DNA of 64,000 nt, taken from assembly GCA_022385805.1 (NCBI GenBank), contig MU277710.1:4350-68349 (forward strand), in the 5' to 3' direction. Position 1 is the first letter of the stretch. Every line of letters begins with the position of its first letter. Origin of the DNA: Pilatotrama ljubarskyi (lineage: Eukaryota; Basidiomycota; Agaricomycetes; Polyporales; Polyporaceae). The position numbers were made by a program, and so were the translations under genes. Below the pieces are notes generated by a model. It had not been told where the DNA came from. It worked only from the letters and a program-made list of their open reading frames with translations, and did no database searches. Positions 45,691 through 55,685 of the stretch are shown piece after piece.

Positions 45691-48652
45691 ATGTGGACGC
45701 CCAAGCCTGTCGTCGTGCTCCTCTCCCTCGAGCTTCACAACACTTTCCAAGATGTCTACAGCGATAAGGTGTCTGCTCTACGTCGGCGCGCCGATGTGCA
45801 TATAGCCAAAACGAAAGCAGAAGCCATGCGCTACCTGGCCAGTACCGCACGTCCTCATTCCGTCATTTCCTGCGACGCAGCTCTCTCCCATCCAAAATAT
45901 CACGACGTACTTGTTCTGTTCGCCCAGTACGCCCGTTCCGGGGGGACTGCAATATACACAGACCTCTTCAGCGCCCACGTCCGCTTTCCGGAATCCATCG
46001 ACATGTTCAAGATCGCTTGGGATCTCCCATGGCAGACATGCTCCTCCAATTGCGAGGATTCTGTCATTCATCGCCGAGCCAAGAGGCTGGATCCTGGACA
46101 GCTGACAGAGAGCTACTACACGAAGGCAGTGACGATCTCTAATGTGACGCCGGAGGACGCGGTCTAGCCTCGCTGGCTGGAGCAGCTGTCGAAACGCAAA
46201 GGCAAGAGACGGTATACAGAAATCCCTCGCATCGTCGAAACCACTGTAGCATTCCGAAACGTGACCGAAGGGTACCTTGGGTATGTCGGCGACGTGAATC
46301 CGGAAGCCCCCACTATCGCCGTCGTTCTCGCGATGTGCTTCCACCCATCATCCCGTGCGCCTATTGCGCTTGGAGAAGTAAGCTCAATCCTGATGGTGCG
46401 TCCTGTCTCGCGACCCTCTGGGAGTGACGTATGGACTCAATGAACTGTGTCAGACGGCCCCTGTTTCTTTTGAGACTCCGAAACGCAACATGTTGATAAT
46501 CTCTCTGAGAAAAGAGGGGTGGTCGGACGACCACTCTCACTGTCTCTATCACGCCCTTCGCAAGAACACGTCGGTGACCGAAGTTCAGGGCTCGGGGGCA
46601 GCCTTGGAGGCTCTCTCCACTACCACTCGCCCTTTGTCAGTCCTCGTTTCGGACGCTGCGATCGCTGAAGCTCAAAACGCCTTGCTTCTCTTGCATCTCA
46701 TCGAGTTCGCGCAGGCGGGCAGGACGGTGGTGCTCGGAATGCAGTCCAGTCACTCTTTTCCTGGATCGAGCGGCGTGTTCTACTGCAAGTGGGGCCTGGA
46801 GTCGCACCATGGAAGCTACCATCGCACAGCCTTCGAGCTCAATCCAGCCGCGCTGCCCAGTGCCTGCGCCGCTTTTGGGCGCCTCGCTCTAAGTATACGA
46901 CCATGAACGCGAAAGCCCTACATATCAAGAACGCACCTCGCGAATGTGCTGTCTACGTACCCACCTCGGACGCCTGCATTCAGTCGCACGTCTTCGCCCC
47001 CACGCCCATCACTGGCTCGGGGGCGGAGGAGAGCCCTGCTGTCTTTACGCGTGTGGGCAAAGGGTACCTCGGGTACATCGGAGACGTCAACGCAGAGCAG
47101 GTGTCGATCAGGCTCACCATCGAGATGCTCGGAGTCAAAGTCAGACCTGGGGTCCTTGGTTCGAGGACACTCACGACGAGCGTGTCTTGGCATCCGGCTA
47201 CGGGACGGTCGGTTGAGACGAGGGTTGAGGAAGAGATATCGCTCCCAGAACCGCCACGGCCTCCTCGCGTTCGCGAAGGAGAGGTGGCCGCCCGTGCTAG
47301 GCAGCGAACCAAGGTCCGCGAGGAGAAGAATCAGCACGTGCAGTTGTTGAGGGATGAGGCATGTACCATCACCCTTGCTTCCTCGAGAGACGGCTGCTTT
47401 ACCTCGCTTGACAGGAATACACGTTCTTCAAGCGCGAACAGTGGCTGCAAGCTGCGAAGAAGTACCACGCCGCGGCGATGGTGGCGGGGCCCCAGACGGT
47501 GGTCATGTCGAACCTCGCGACTGCCCTCCTCAAACTGCAGCTGTCAGTCGCTATTATTGCGTTGGACAGACGTGCTCTGATCTCTGCATCCGGTGCGGCA
47601 GCTGGGAGTTGGCGGATAGCGCCGCCTCTCGTGCGCTCGTGCACGATCCTGATTCATGTCAAGGCGTTGTACCGCAGGTCCATCGCGCGGAAGGAGATGG
47701 AGCGTCTCCTAGCAGCAGAAGCAGGTCAGAAGCGAATACATCCCGTGCCGCTGCGAGTGCTCACCTCGTCCGTGACGTGTCACTCAGACATGCGACGCGT
47801 AGTGCAACTCGATGGCAGCATCAGCTGCAAGAAAATAAGCGCCCGCCTAGGTACGACTGGCCTGGAGATGAGCTGCTTGGCCATGGCTTCGGCCCAGAGG
47901 CCGACGGCCCTATCGAGTTGGAGAACGAGTCCGACTCGGAAGATGCTAAGCAAGAAGGGAACGGCATGCCGTGCAAGCTATACAACCGCGACGGGTGTGC
48001 ACAGGGGCAGCGCTGCCGCTTCAGTCACGCCCCGGATGGGAAGAGCGTCCGGGACGAGCTGTGTATACATGGATGTATGATTGGATTCCCGAGCTGACGT
48101 GTCTTCATGTCACTGTGGCCGGAACGTCTCCGTGTACTGGCTACTCGGCGAGTGTCGGCACGGGGACGAGAGGTGCGAACATGCGCACGACGGGACGTAC
48201 CTCCCAGAGCAGGGCTGGTGGACAAACAAGCGACGCCTCGGCCGTCTCCAGAAGGACTTCGACGACGCCGTGAAGGCAGCACCTCGCCCAGGCGTGGAGG
48301 AGTATATCCTCGCCGAGTCCATGAAGCCGGCGTCGTGGCGGAGGGACTTATGGGCGTGCGGTCGGTACGCGGAGGCGTCGGAGATCCAACAGCGGGACGC
48401 TCTGTACGCCACTGGGTACTTTGAAGAGTAAGAGCCGTGGGAGTGCGAGATGGAGGAGCGGACGATGTATGGCGGGCACACAATGGAGGACTTCAGCGAG
48501 ATGATGACGTATGGGATCAAGCCGTACGATCTGGACGCGATGGTGAGTGTTGTTATACTGATGGCCGTGTATTATGTAGTGCTGACTTGATGCTTGGTGC
48601 GTAGGATGAGTTACGAGCTGTACGCCGGGCTCTGAAGCAGGACCAGTACTGA
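45691..48652 (+). pseudogene. Decayed copy of the GATase-like/TPR/CCCH fusion gene
   Basis: Collinear with the intact gene at 49223-52332 but disabled several times. A TAG (46165-46167) replaces the Tyr codon of ESAVYLD. A frameshift lies at about 46855-46890. A second shift falls at about 47660 within the TPR. The acceptor AG expected before the second zinc finger (about 48115) is missing, and a TAA (48429-48431) interrupts the tail. Readable blocks: PKPVVVLLSLELHNTFQDVY, TEGYLGYVGDVNPE, LHIKNAPRECAVYVPT, KGYLGYIGDVNAEQ, MSNLATALLKLQL, PCKLYNRDGCAQGQRCRFSH and VYWLLGECRHGDERCEHAH. It also has an apparent 56-nt intron (47359-47414, GC-AG ends) at a site with no intron in the intact copy. Decay seems recent because long stretches stay open. 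Confidence 0.8.
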
Positions 48653-49222
48653 ACGAGAAGGAGTAGAGGTGTCGTTTGTGTCGGACGCGCTCTGTACGCA
48701 TCTTGGGGTTTTGACGTCGGTAGCTACGCCTTGCAGTGTAAAATAATACATCAATCCTTCCTTCATGTTTTCCCCGGCTTGTTCCTCGTCGACCATCATG
48801 GAGGCAGTTCGCGTTGAAGAGTTTGGAGGGAGCGTAGGAAGCGCCTTTTGTCGACGCGCTCACGTGGGCTCATTTAAGCGGGGACCGTCGCGTGTGGATG
48901 AGCGCCTAAGTCTTTTCTCCCTCGACGTCGTGTCATTTCCTTGGACTGAGCTACTACTAGGGGCTTGCGGCACAGTGCATACAACGGCACAGGTCTACCT
49001 CCTACCCGTGCTGCTCTCTACCACCGACGTACTATCAATTGCTCAAGTGGTCAACGCCAAGCCACATTAGTTGACACGAATCGCTAGGAAAGTGAGCCGC
49101 GCGCCACCCGAAATCTCCTCGGATACCACTGTATTCAGAACTTGAGCTTGAGAACGGAAACGGGTGAGAAGAGTGAGTGTCCGAGACTGCGCCGCTCATG
49201 CTCACTCGACATCTAGCCCAGC
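48653..49222. other. Intergenic between family copies 1 and 2
   Basis: Spacer and presumed promoter of the intact copy. No gene or obvious repeat recognised. Confidence 0.5.
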
Positions 49223-52200
49223 ATGCCCAAACCCGTCATCATACTTCTATGCCTCGACGCCCTCGGGATGGTCGAGAGCATCTACGGTCATCTCATCTCA
49301 GCATTGGAGGAGCAGGCGGACGTTCGCAGAGTCGCTACCAAAGCTGACGCCATGGACCACCTCAATCGCACCCCCCGTCCCCATGCCGTGCTCATCTGCG
49401 ACGGCGCCGTCACCGAAACCGAACACGCCGACCTTCTGCGAAAGCTCGCCGACTACGTCAAGGAAGGCGGCACTGCGATATGCACCGGCGTCTTCAGCTC
49501 CTTGGCAGAGTTTGATAAGATGTCTGCGATGTTCAAAGGGGCCTTTAAATTACCATGGACCTGCGCGTACTACACGCGCGACGATTGGACCCTGAACCGG
49601 AACGTGAAGGGCATCGATACCCGGGCGCTCGCCCGAAAGTACAGCATGAAGGCCGTCGGTCTCGGAAACGTCTCACTGGAATCCGCTGTCTATCTTGACG
49701 CGAGACAGGCCCGTAGGCTTGCGAAGGGAAAGGGGCGGTCCGGAGAGGGAGACTCTTGTCAAACTCCTATCTCGTTCGCTGCTGTCGGGAAGGGACATAT
49801 CGGCTTCGTCGGCGACGTTAACGGCGAGGAGCATACTACGGCAGTCGTCGTAGCCATGGCTTTCCGCCCTGCCGCAGAGACCAGTCCTGCTGCGGAGACC
49901 CGCGCTGTGAGTGACTCTCGTCCAGTATATGTTGTCTTTCTCTGACCGTCTTCTAGAACGTAGCGGGAAACAGCGCGTCAAAGCCCAAGATCCTCATCAT
50001 CTCGCTGGAGAAGGAATCATACACGGACAGTATGTACGAGCAGCTCTACCGCGCCCTCCGCAAGAATGCCTCCGTCACCGAAGCCCTCGACGTCCGCGCC
50101 GCGAACAGAGCGCTCTCGCTGGCGTCCAAGCCGACCGCCGTGCTCGTCTCAGACGCCGCCATCACGAAGAGCAAGCACGCCGCGCTGCTCAAGCGGCTCG
50201 TCGAGTACGCCCGCAGCGGCGGCCGCGTCGTCCTTGCCGTCCAGTTCAGCAACCACTTCCCGCTCGGCTCCGTCGGTCCCTTCTTCCGCACCTGGGGGCT
50301 CCAGTGGGATAAAGGCTCGTACCACCGCACGACCTTCGGCCTCAACCCCGCCGGCGTGCCCACACCCCTCTCCGCCGACGCGCTGTTCCCGAGGCTCAGC
50401 ATGAAGGCGCTGCACGTCAAGAACGCCCCGCGCGAGTGCGCGGTGTACCTTCCGACACCGGACTCGCAGCTCGAGAGTCTCGTCTGGGCCCCTAGGCCGA
50501 TCGCCGGGGCACAGGCGGAGGAGAGCCCCGCGGTGTTCGCGCCCGTGGGGAAGGGCTACCTGGGCTACGTCGGGGACGTGAACGGGGAGCAGGGCTCGAC
50601 GCGGCTCGTGATCGAGATGCTCGGGGTGAAGATCAAGCCGGGCGATATGGGCCCTATCAACCGCACGGTCGGCGTGCGGTTCCGTCCTGGCGGGGGCATG
50701 GAAGAGGAGACGCGGCTGGAAGAAGAGATCCCGCTGCCTCCTCGTTCGGCTCCGTCTAGTCGCCCTTTAGCATCTGCCTCTGGCGGCTCCTCTGACTGTC
50801 CGCGTGCCTCCGGTTCCGCTTCGACGGCCGCGGCGGCGCCGGCCTCTGTATCTTCTGCTGCCACTGGTTCAGGTGCTCCCTCGTCGTCGTCATCTCAGCG
50901 GCCGCCGCACAAGCCGCGTTCTCCACCGCGCCCTCGAGAAGCCGAGGTGACGGCGCGCGCGGCCGAACGCGCAAAGGTCCAAGAGCGCAAAGCGCAGCGA
51001 GGAGATGCGCTCAAGGACGAGGGCAACGCGCTCTTCAAGCAGGAGAAGTGGCTCGAGGCGGCAGAGAAGTACCGGCAGGCAGCGATGGCGGCTGGCCCGC
51101 TGCCGGTGTACATGTCTAACCTCGCTGCTGCCCTCCTCAAGCTCCAGCTGTAAGTCTCTCGGCTTGTTTTGCTGTGATCAGGCTGGGTTCACTAGTTGCC
51201 GTGGTGCAGATGGGACTTGGCCGATGACGCCGCGACGCGCGCGCTCACCACCGAACCCACGCATGTCAAGGCACTGTTCCGTAGGGCTCAAGCACGCAAG
51301 GAGCTGCGGCGTTTCAAAGCTGCCGAGCGCGGTCAGTGGCTGCTCTCTTTCCTGCATCCCGCTCGTACTGAATACCTCTTATCCTCAAGACCTCCGACGG
51401 ATCCTCAGCATAGACAAGTCCAACGCCGCCGCGCGCACCGAGCTCGCCGAGGTCCTCGCCCTCAAGCGGACCTTGCGCAGCGCCGACTGGCCAGAGGACG
51501 AGCACCCCGAGATGCTCGACATCATCATAGACCTCGAAGAGTCCGACTCGGAGGACTTCAAGCACAGGGGGAACGGCACGCCCTGCAGGTTCTACAACCA
51601 CGACGGGTGCAAGAACGGGAAGCGCTGCCGCTTCAGGCACGCCCCAGACGACAAGAGCGTGCGCGACGAGCTGTGAGTCCACCTGCGCTCAACACTCGCT
51701 TCAGGCAGGAGCAACCCTCTGACGTCCTCTCGTTACAGCGGCAGGAACGTCTGCATCTACTGGCTGCTCGGCAAGTGCCGCTTCGGCGACGAGCGGTGCG
51801 TGTACGCGCACGACCGGACGTACCTCCCCGAGCGGGGGTGGTGGGACAACGAGACGCGGAACAAACGCCTGTGCGAGGCGGTGGAGGAGTCGCTCCTGCT
51901 CCTCCCGCGCGATTGCCTGCCCCCGGCGCCGCTCGCGACCGCCGTCAAGCCGGATTCGTGGCGGAAGGACATGTGGGCTGCAGGAGGCTACGCGCGCGTG
52001 GCTCAGATGCGGAAGAGGTACGGTGATGGGTCCAGGTACGTGGAGGAGGAGGACTTCGGAGAGGAGGACGAGGAGGAGGAGTACGTTGATGAAGATGGAA
52101 TCGACGACGAGGACGATGATGAGGAGGACGAGTATGATGACCCTGAGGAGCGCATGAACGAGTTCTACGAGGAGATGCTGATGCAGGGCATCAAGCCCTG

Positions 52201-52332
52201 GGAAGTCGAATCATACGTGAGTGGTTGCGTCTTGTCGTGCGGTGCTCTGAGGCTGACCCGAGGCCTCGCGTCTGATGATAATAAAAGGACGAGTTGATGA
52301 GGATTCAGCGGGCGATCTATGAGGGGTACTGA
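49223..52332 (+). CDS. Fusion protein: two GATase-like halves, TPR, two CCCH zinc fingers
   Basis: Exons 49223-49906, 49957-51149, 51210-51331, 51390-51672, 51739-52216 and 52288-52332 give 934 residues. Two tandem alpha/beta units (1-228 and 229-480) share a pattern: KPKILIISLEKES, KPTAVLVSDAAIT, LVEYARSGGRVVLAVQFS, then VGKGYLGYVGDVNGEQ. This resembles class-I glutamine-amidotransferase/ThuA-like folds, but no catalytic Cys-His-Glu triad is evident. After a Ser/Ala/Pro linker and a basic helix come TPR-like helices (LKDEGNALFKQEKWLEAAEK, YMSNLAAALLKLQLWDLADD, VKALFRRAQARKEL). CCCH fingers follow at 732-750 (C-x7-C-x5-C-x3-H) and 766-785 (C-x7-C-x6-C-x3-H), suggesting RNA binding. The tail is Asp/Glu-rich and ends MQGIKPWEVESY. 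A co-chaperone or RNA-linked role is inference. Confidence 0.78.
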
Positions 52333-52572
52333 ATTCCGCGTCTGCGTTCTGTCGGGCACCTTGTGTAGCCATAGCCTCTTTGGATATGTCTGTTCCTGCT
52401 TGGATGTGGTTCAGTGATTGCAGTAATGAATGGAATCATTAACTGCGTCTTGGCAGTTGGGTACTTTCTGAACATCGTTGGCGAATGTACTACTACCACG
52501 GGACGGTATGGAGTTCGATCGGCCGTACAATACTGATAGTGATAGACGGTCCAGGATGCCGCTGTTATCACC

Positions 52573-52645
52573 GCCGGGATAGCTCAGCTGGGAGAGCAAC
52601 AGACTGAAGTTCTGGAGGTCGCGTGTTCAATCCACGCTCCTGGCA
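52573..52645 (+). tRNA. tRNA-Phe (GAA)
   Basis: Acceptor GCCGGGA/TCCTGGC, D-arm GCTC...GAGC, anticodon loop CTGAAGT (anticodon GAA), T-stem GCGTG/CACGC, discriminator A. No intron. Confidence 0.9.
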
Positions 52646-52972
52646 CTGTCCTTTTCTGCCGGGGCCAAGGAGCAGTGACAAGCTTGTCTGAAGTTGTCAT
52701 GAGCCTATCGAGGAGCTCACACATCTCACCTGGTGACGCGCAGTCACCCATTTTTGCTACTTGTACGACCGAGGAGACTACGGGTCCATCGCACAACAGC
52801 TTCACGGTGTACTGTACGGTAGCACGAAGGCACTGTTGAACCTGCGACTCACGGGACGGCGTACTGTATATACCTACGAGTCGCTCGAATCCGTGCAAGA
52901 GAGTTGCTGGCAATGATTGATTCGAGTGTGGCTCCCGCAGAGGACGGATCGTTGAGGAGGGGCAAAAAGCAA
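52646..52972. other. Spacer between inverted tRNA-Phe genes
   Basis: 327 bp with no recognised feature. Similarity of the two tRNA flanks fades within about 15 bp, so only the tRNA genes themselves form the inverted pair. Confidence 0.55.
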
Positions 52973-53045
52973 TGCCAGGAGCGTGGATTGAACACGCGAC
53001 CTCCAGAACTTCAGTCTGTTGCTCTCCCAGCTGAGCTATCCCGGC
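52973..53045 (-). tRNA. tRNA-Phe (GAA), inverted second copy
   Basis: Exact reverse complement of the 52573-52645 gene. It lies about 100 bp upstream of the F-box gene, on the opposite strand. Confidence 0.9.
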
Positions 53046-53150
53046 AGTGGAAGGCGGGCAGAACAAAGGCTATGCGACGTGAGACCGTGGATACGCTGCA
53101 GCTTACTGAGCCTCGACCGGAGCAGCTTGGATGTGTGTTTCTGTTCCTGC

Positions 53151-55457
53151 ATGTCGTTCTCTGTGCTGCCCTCCGAGGTCGTCGAACTCGTCCTCATCTA
53201 TGCCGCAGCCACATCGCCCCCGTCCATAGCCGCCTTCTCCCAGACCTGCCGCGCCCACCGAGAGCTCGTCTACGGCGCGTCCGACTCCCACCTCTGGCGC
53301 GAGATCTTCCTCTCCACCTTCGACGACCCACGCCAGTCCGGCGGCGGGCCTGGATGGCACGATGCGAACGCGCAGAGGGCGACGGCGGCCAGGAAGGACT
53401 TTGACTGGGGCGGCGAGTACCGCAGGCGCATCTGGGCCGCACGCTACATCCACCGCCGCACAGAGCCCCCACAGCAGGCAGCTTCCAACGCCAAGAACCC
53501 GTACGACGCCAGCGCCAGCAACGACCCGGACACCGTCCGCGCACACGCGCGCGCCATGGACGCCCTCGTCTCCGTCGTCCAGACCGCCGCCCCGTGCCCG
53601 CCCTCCATCGTCTTCTCCTTCCTCCAGCCCGGCGAAGGCTCGAACGCCACCATCGCCCCCGGCGTCACCTATCCCACCTTCCCGCCCCTCCCCATGGCCC
53701 TCCTCGCGTCCGCCGGCCGCGCTGCCGTCCTCACCCCGGACCCCGCCACCGCGAGCCCCGCCGGGTGCACGCTCTCCCAGTCCCTCGGCGCGCGCAACAT
53801 CGCCTGGCTCCAGGCCGTCCTCGCGCGCGGCTACCCGCCCGCGCTCAACGCGCGCTTCGCCGCCGACAGCTGGGACGGCGGGCTCGCGGGGCAGTACCTC
53901 GAGCCGGACGAGTTCCGCGAACTGCAAAGCGCGGGGCGCATGATCGCGTGCACGGGCTTCTCGCCCACGCCGTTCGCGATCGCGGTCGCCTCGGGCGCGG
54001 ACAGTCCGCCGCCGGCGGAGCACTACATGTCCGAGGAGAGGCAGCGGAAGCGCGCGCGCCGCCTGGCGCGGATGAGGGTGTATAATATGCGCTATCTGGC
54101 GCGCGAGCGGCACTGGGGGCCGTACCTGCCCTGCATCGAGCCGAAGGCAAGGCTGCTGAGGGCGCAGGTCGAGGACGACGAGCTGCTTCAGCCGATCTTG
54201 GCGCTGTTCCGTTTGCCGGAGCACGCGCACGCGCATGAGGACGGTGAGGATGGGGACGAGGACGAGCAGGAGGACGGAGACGACCACGAGCACCACCATC
54301 ACGACGAAGACGACGAGGGCGGTGAAGGAGAGGAGGACGAGGGAGACGGCGCTGATGAGGACGCGGACGCGGACGTCGAAGACATGCCCGTTCACCAAGA
54401 CCCAACCTCTGCACTCCCTCCCCCGCCCTCCCCCGCACAGCTCCGCCCAGACTGGGCGTACCTCGCCGCGGTGCGCATGGTCGTCGAAGCGAACCTCCGC
54501 GAGACGTTCGTAGAGGAAGACCTGAGCGGCCTGCTCTCGTTGGACGGTCTTCGGCCGGGCAGTGCGCCGTGGGATGCGAGCCAGTACAAGGCAACCCTCC
54601 CCGCGGAGGGGGAGTCCGATGCGGGGAATGGCAAGGGGAAGGAGAGGGCGGCGGGCGATGGTGGAGAGGTGGAAGGTTGGGACTGGGCTGGTGTTACAGG
54701 TGTCTGGAAGTGAGTGAGTTCGTGAAGTCGCGCCTATATGTACTGATCTGTCTCTCCGCAGACGCTGCGTATGCTGGATGGACTACCGAGATCTGATCTG
54801 TACGTTCCCCCTCCCTCTCTTCCGTCCGCCTCTCATCCCACTCACGAACGTCTCTCACACACAGTACACAACGTGACTCCCCCTCTCGCTCCCCACATAC
54901 GCCCCACCGACTGACGCCCAAGTTCTTCTTCCAGCTCTCGGGCGAGTTCGAGGACCCGCACCTCGCCGAGGCCGTGCGCATCATCGCGATGCACCTCCGC
55001 GTCGCCTCGTACTCGCGCTGCACCGTGCCCGGGTACGAGCACCTCCCCACGATCCACGTCGTCGGCGAGACCGCCGGGGCGTCCATCACCGGCCAGCCCC
55101 GCCGGATACGGGGCACGGTGGGCGTGATCGCGGACGGGAGCGTCAGGTGGACTCTGGTGAGTTCTTTCGAATGCGCGCGCGGTTTGCTTCTTGGGCCGAC
55201 GGGGCGTGGAGAGAGCTGACGCGGTGCGGTTCAAGCAGTTCTCCTCCGTCGAGGGCGGCGAGGTGGACGAGTGGGTGTCCGAGGGCGTGCAGATCGGCGG
55301 CGTCGCGTCTGCGATGGGCGTCCTGGGTATGTGGACCGGGGCGAACCACGAGCGCATGGACCCGCTGGGTATGTCTCTCCGAGCTCGCGCGCTTCGGGGG
55401 GGGAGCTGGCTGACGTGTGTGCGTGTAGGTCCGTGTTGGGCGTGGAAGGTCGGCTGA
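53151..55457 (+). CDS. F-box protein with a conserved C-terminal domain
   Basis: Exons 53151-54709, 54762-54799, 54865-54872, 54923-55156, 55239-55368 and 55429-55457 give 665 residues. The N-terminal F-box (VLPSEVVELVLIYAAATSPP, FSQTCRAHRELVY) should bind Skp1 in an SCF ubiquitin ligase. A central Pro/Ala-rich region and a long Glu/Asp/His tract (about residues 365-420, with DDHEHHHHDED) follow. The C-terminal domain has WKRCVCWMDYRDLILHN, VPGYEHLPTIHVVGE, RRIRGTVGVIADGSVRWTL and MWTGANHERMDPLGPCWAWK, a pattern I know from fungal F-box proteins of unknown substrate. Exon 3 is an 8-nt microexon with a weak GTGACT donor, chosen because it keeps frame and yields the LHN triplet. Converges on family copy 3. 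Confidence 0.8.
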
Positions 55458-55685
55458 GGACGACTGGGGAGGTACTCCTTGTGTGCCCCCGCTGTCGTTC
55501 GTTCGAGTGCGGTATCTTCTCACGATGTCGGTTCGAGCCGCTTTCTCCGCTTGTTTTGTTAGACCGTGCACGTCGGTTTGGATACCCGTGTTGGATTACA
55601 AAGTGTATGGCTAAGGTGGGAGTGGAGGATTAGGTGATGTACAGTACGCTTGTAGAATGGGTTCGGAATTGTGCGAGATTATATC

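Noticed and set aside
53103..54398. Minus-strand open frame of 431 codons
   Set aside because: It is antisense to the F-box gene, with biased Arg/Val/Gly composition typical of shadow frames in GC-rich coding DNA.
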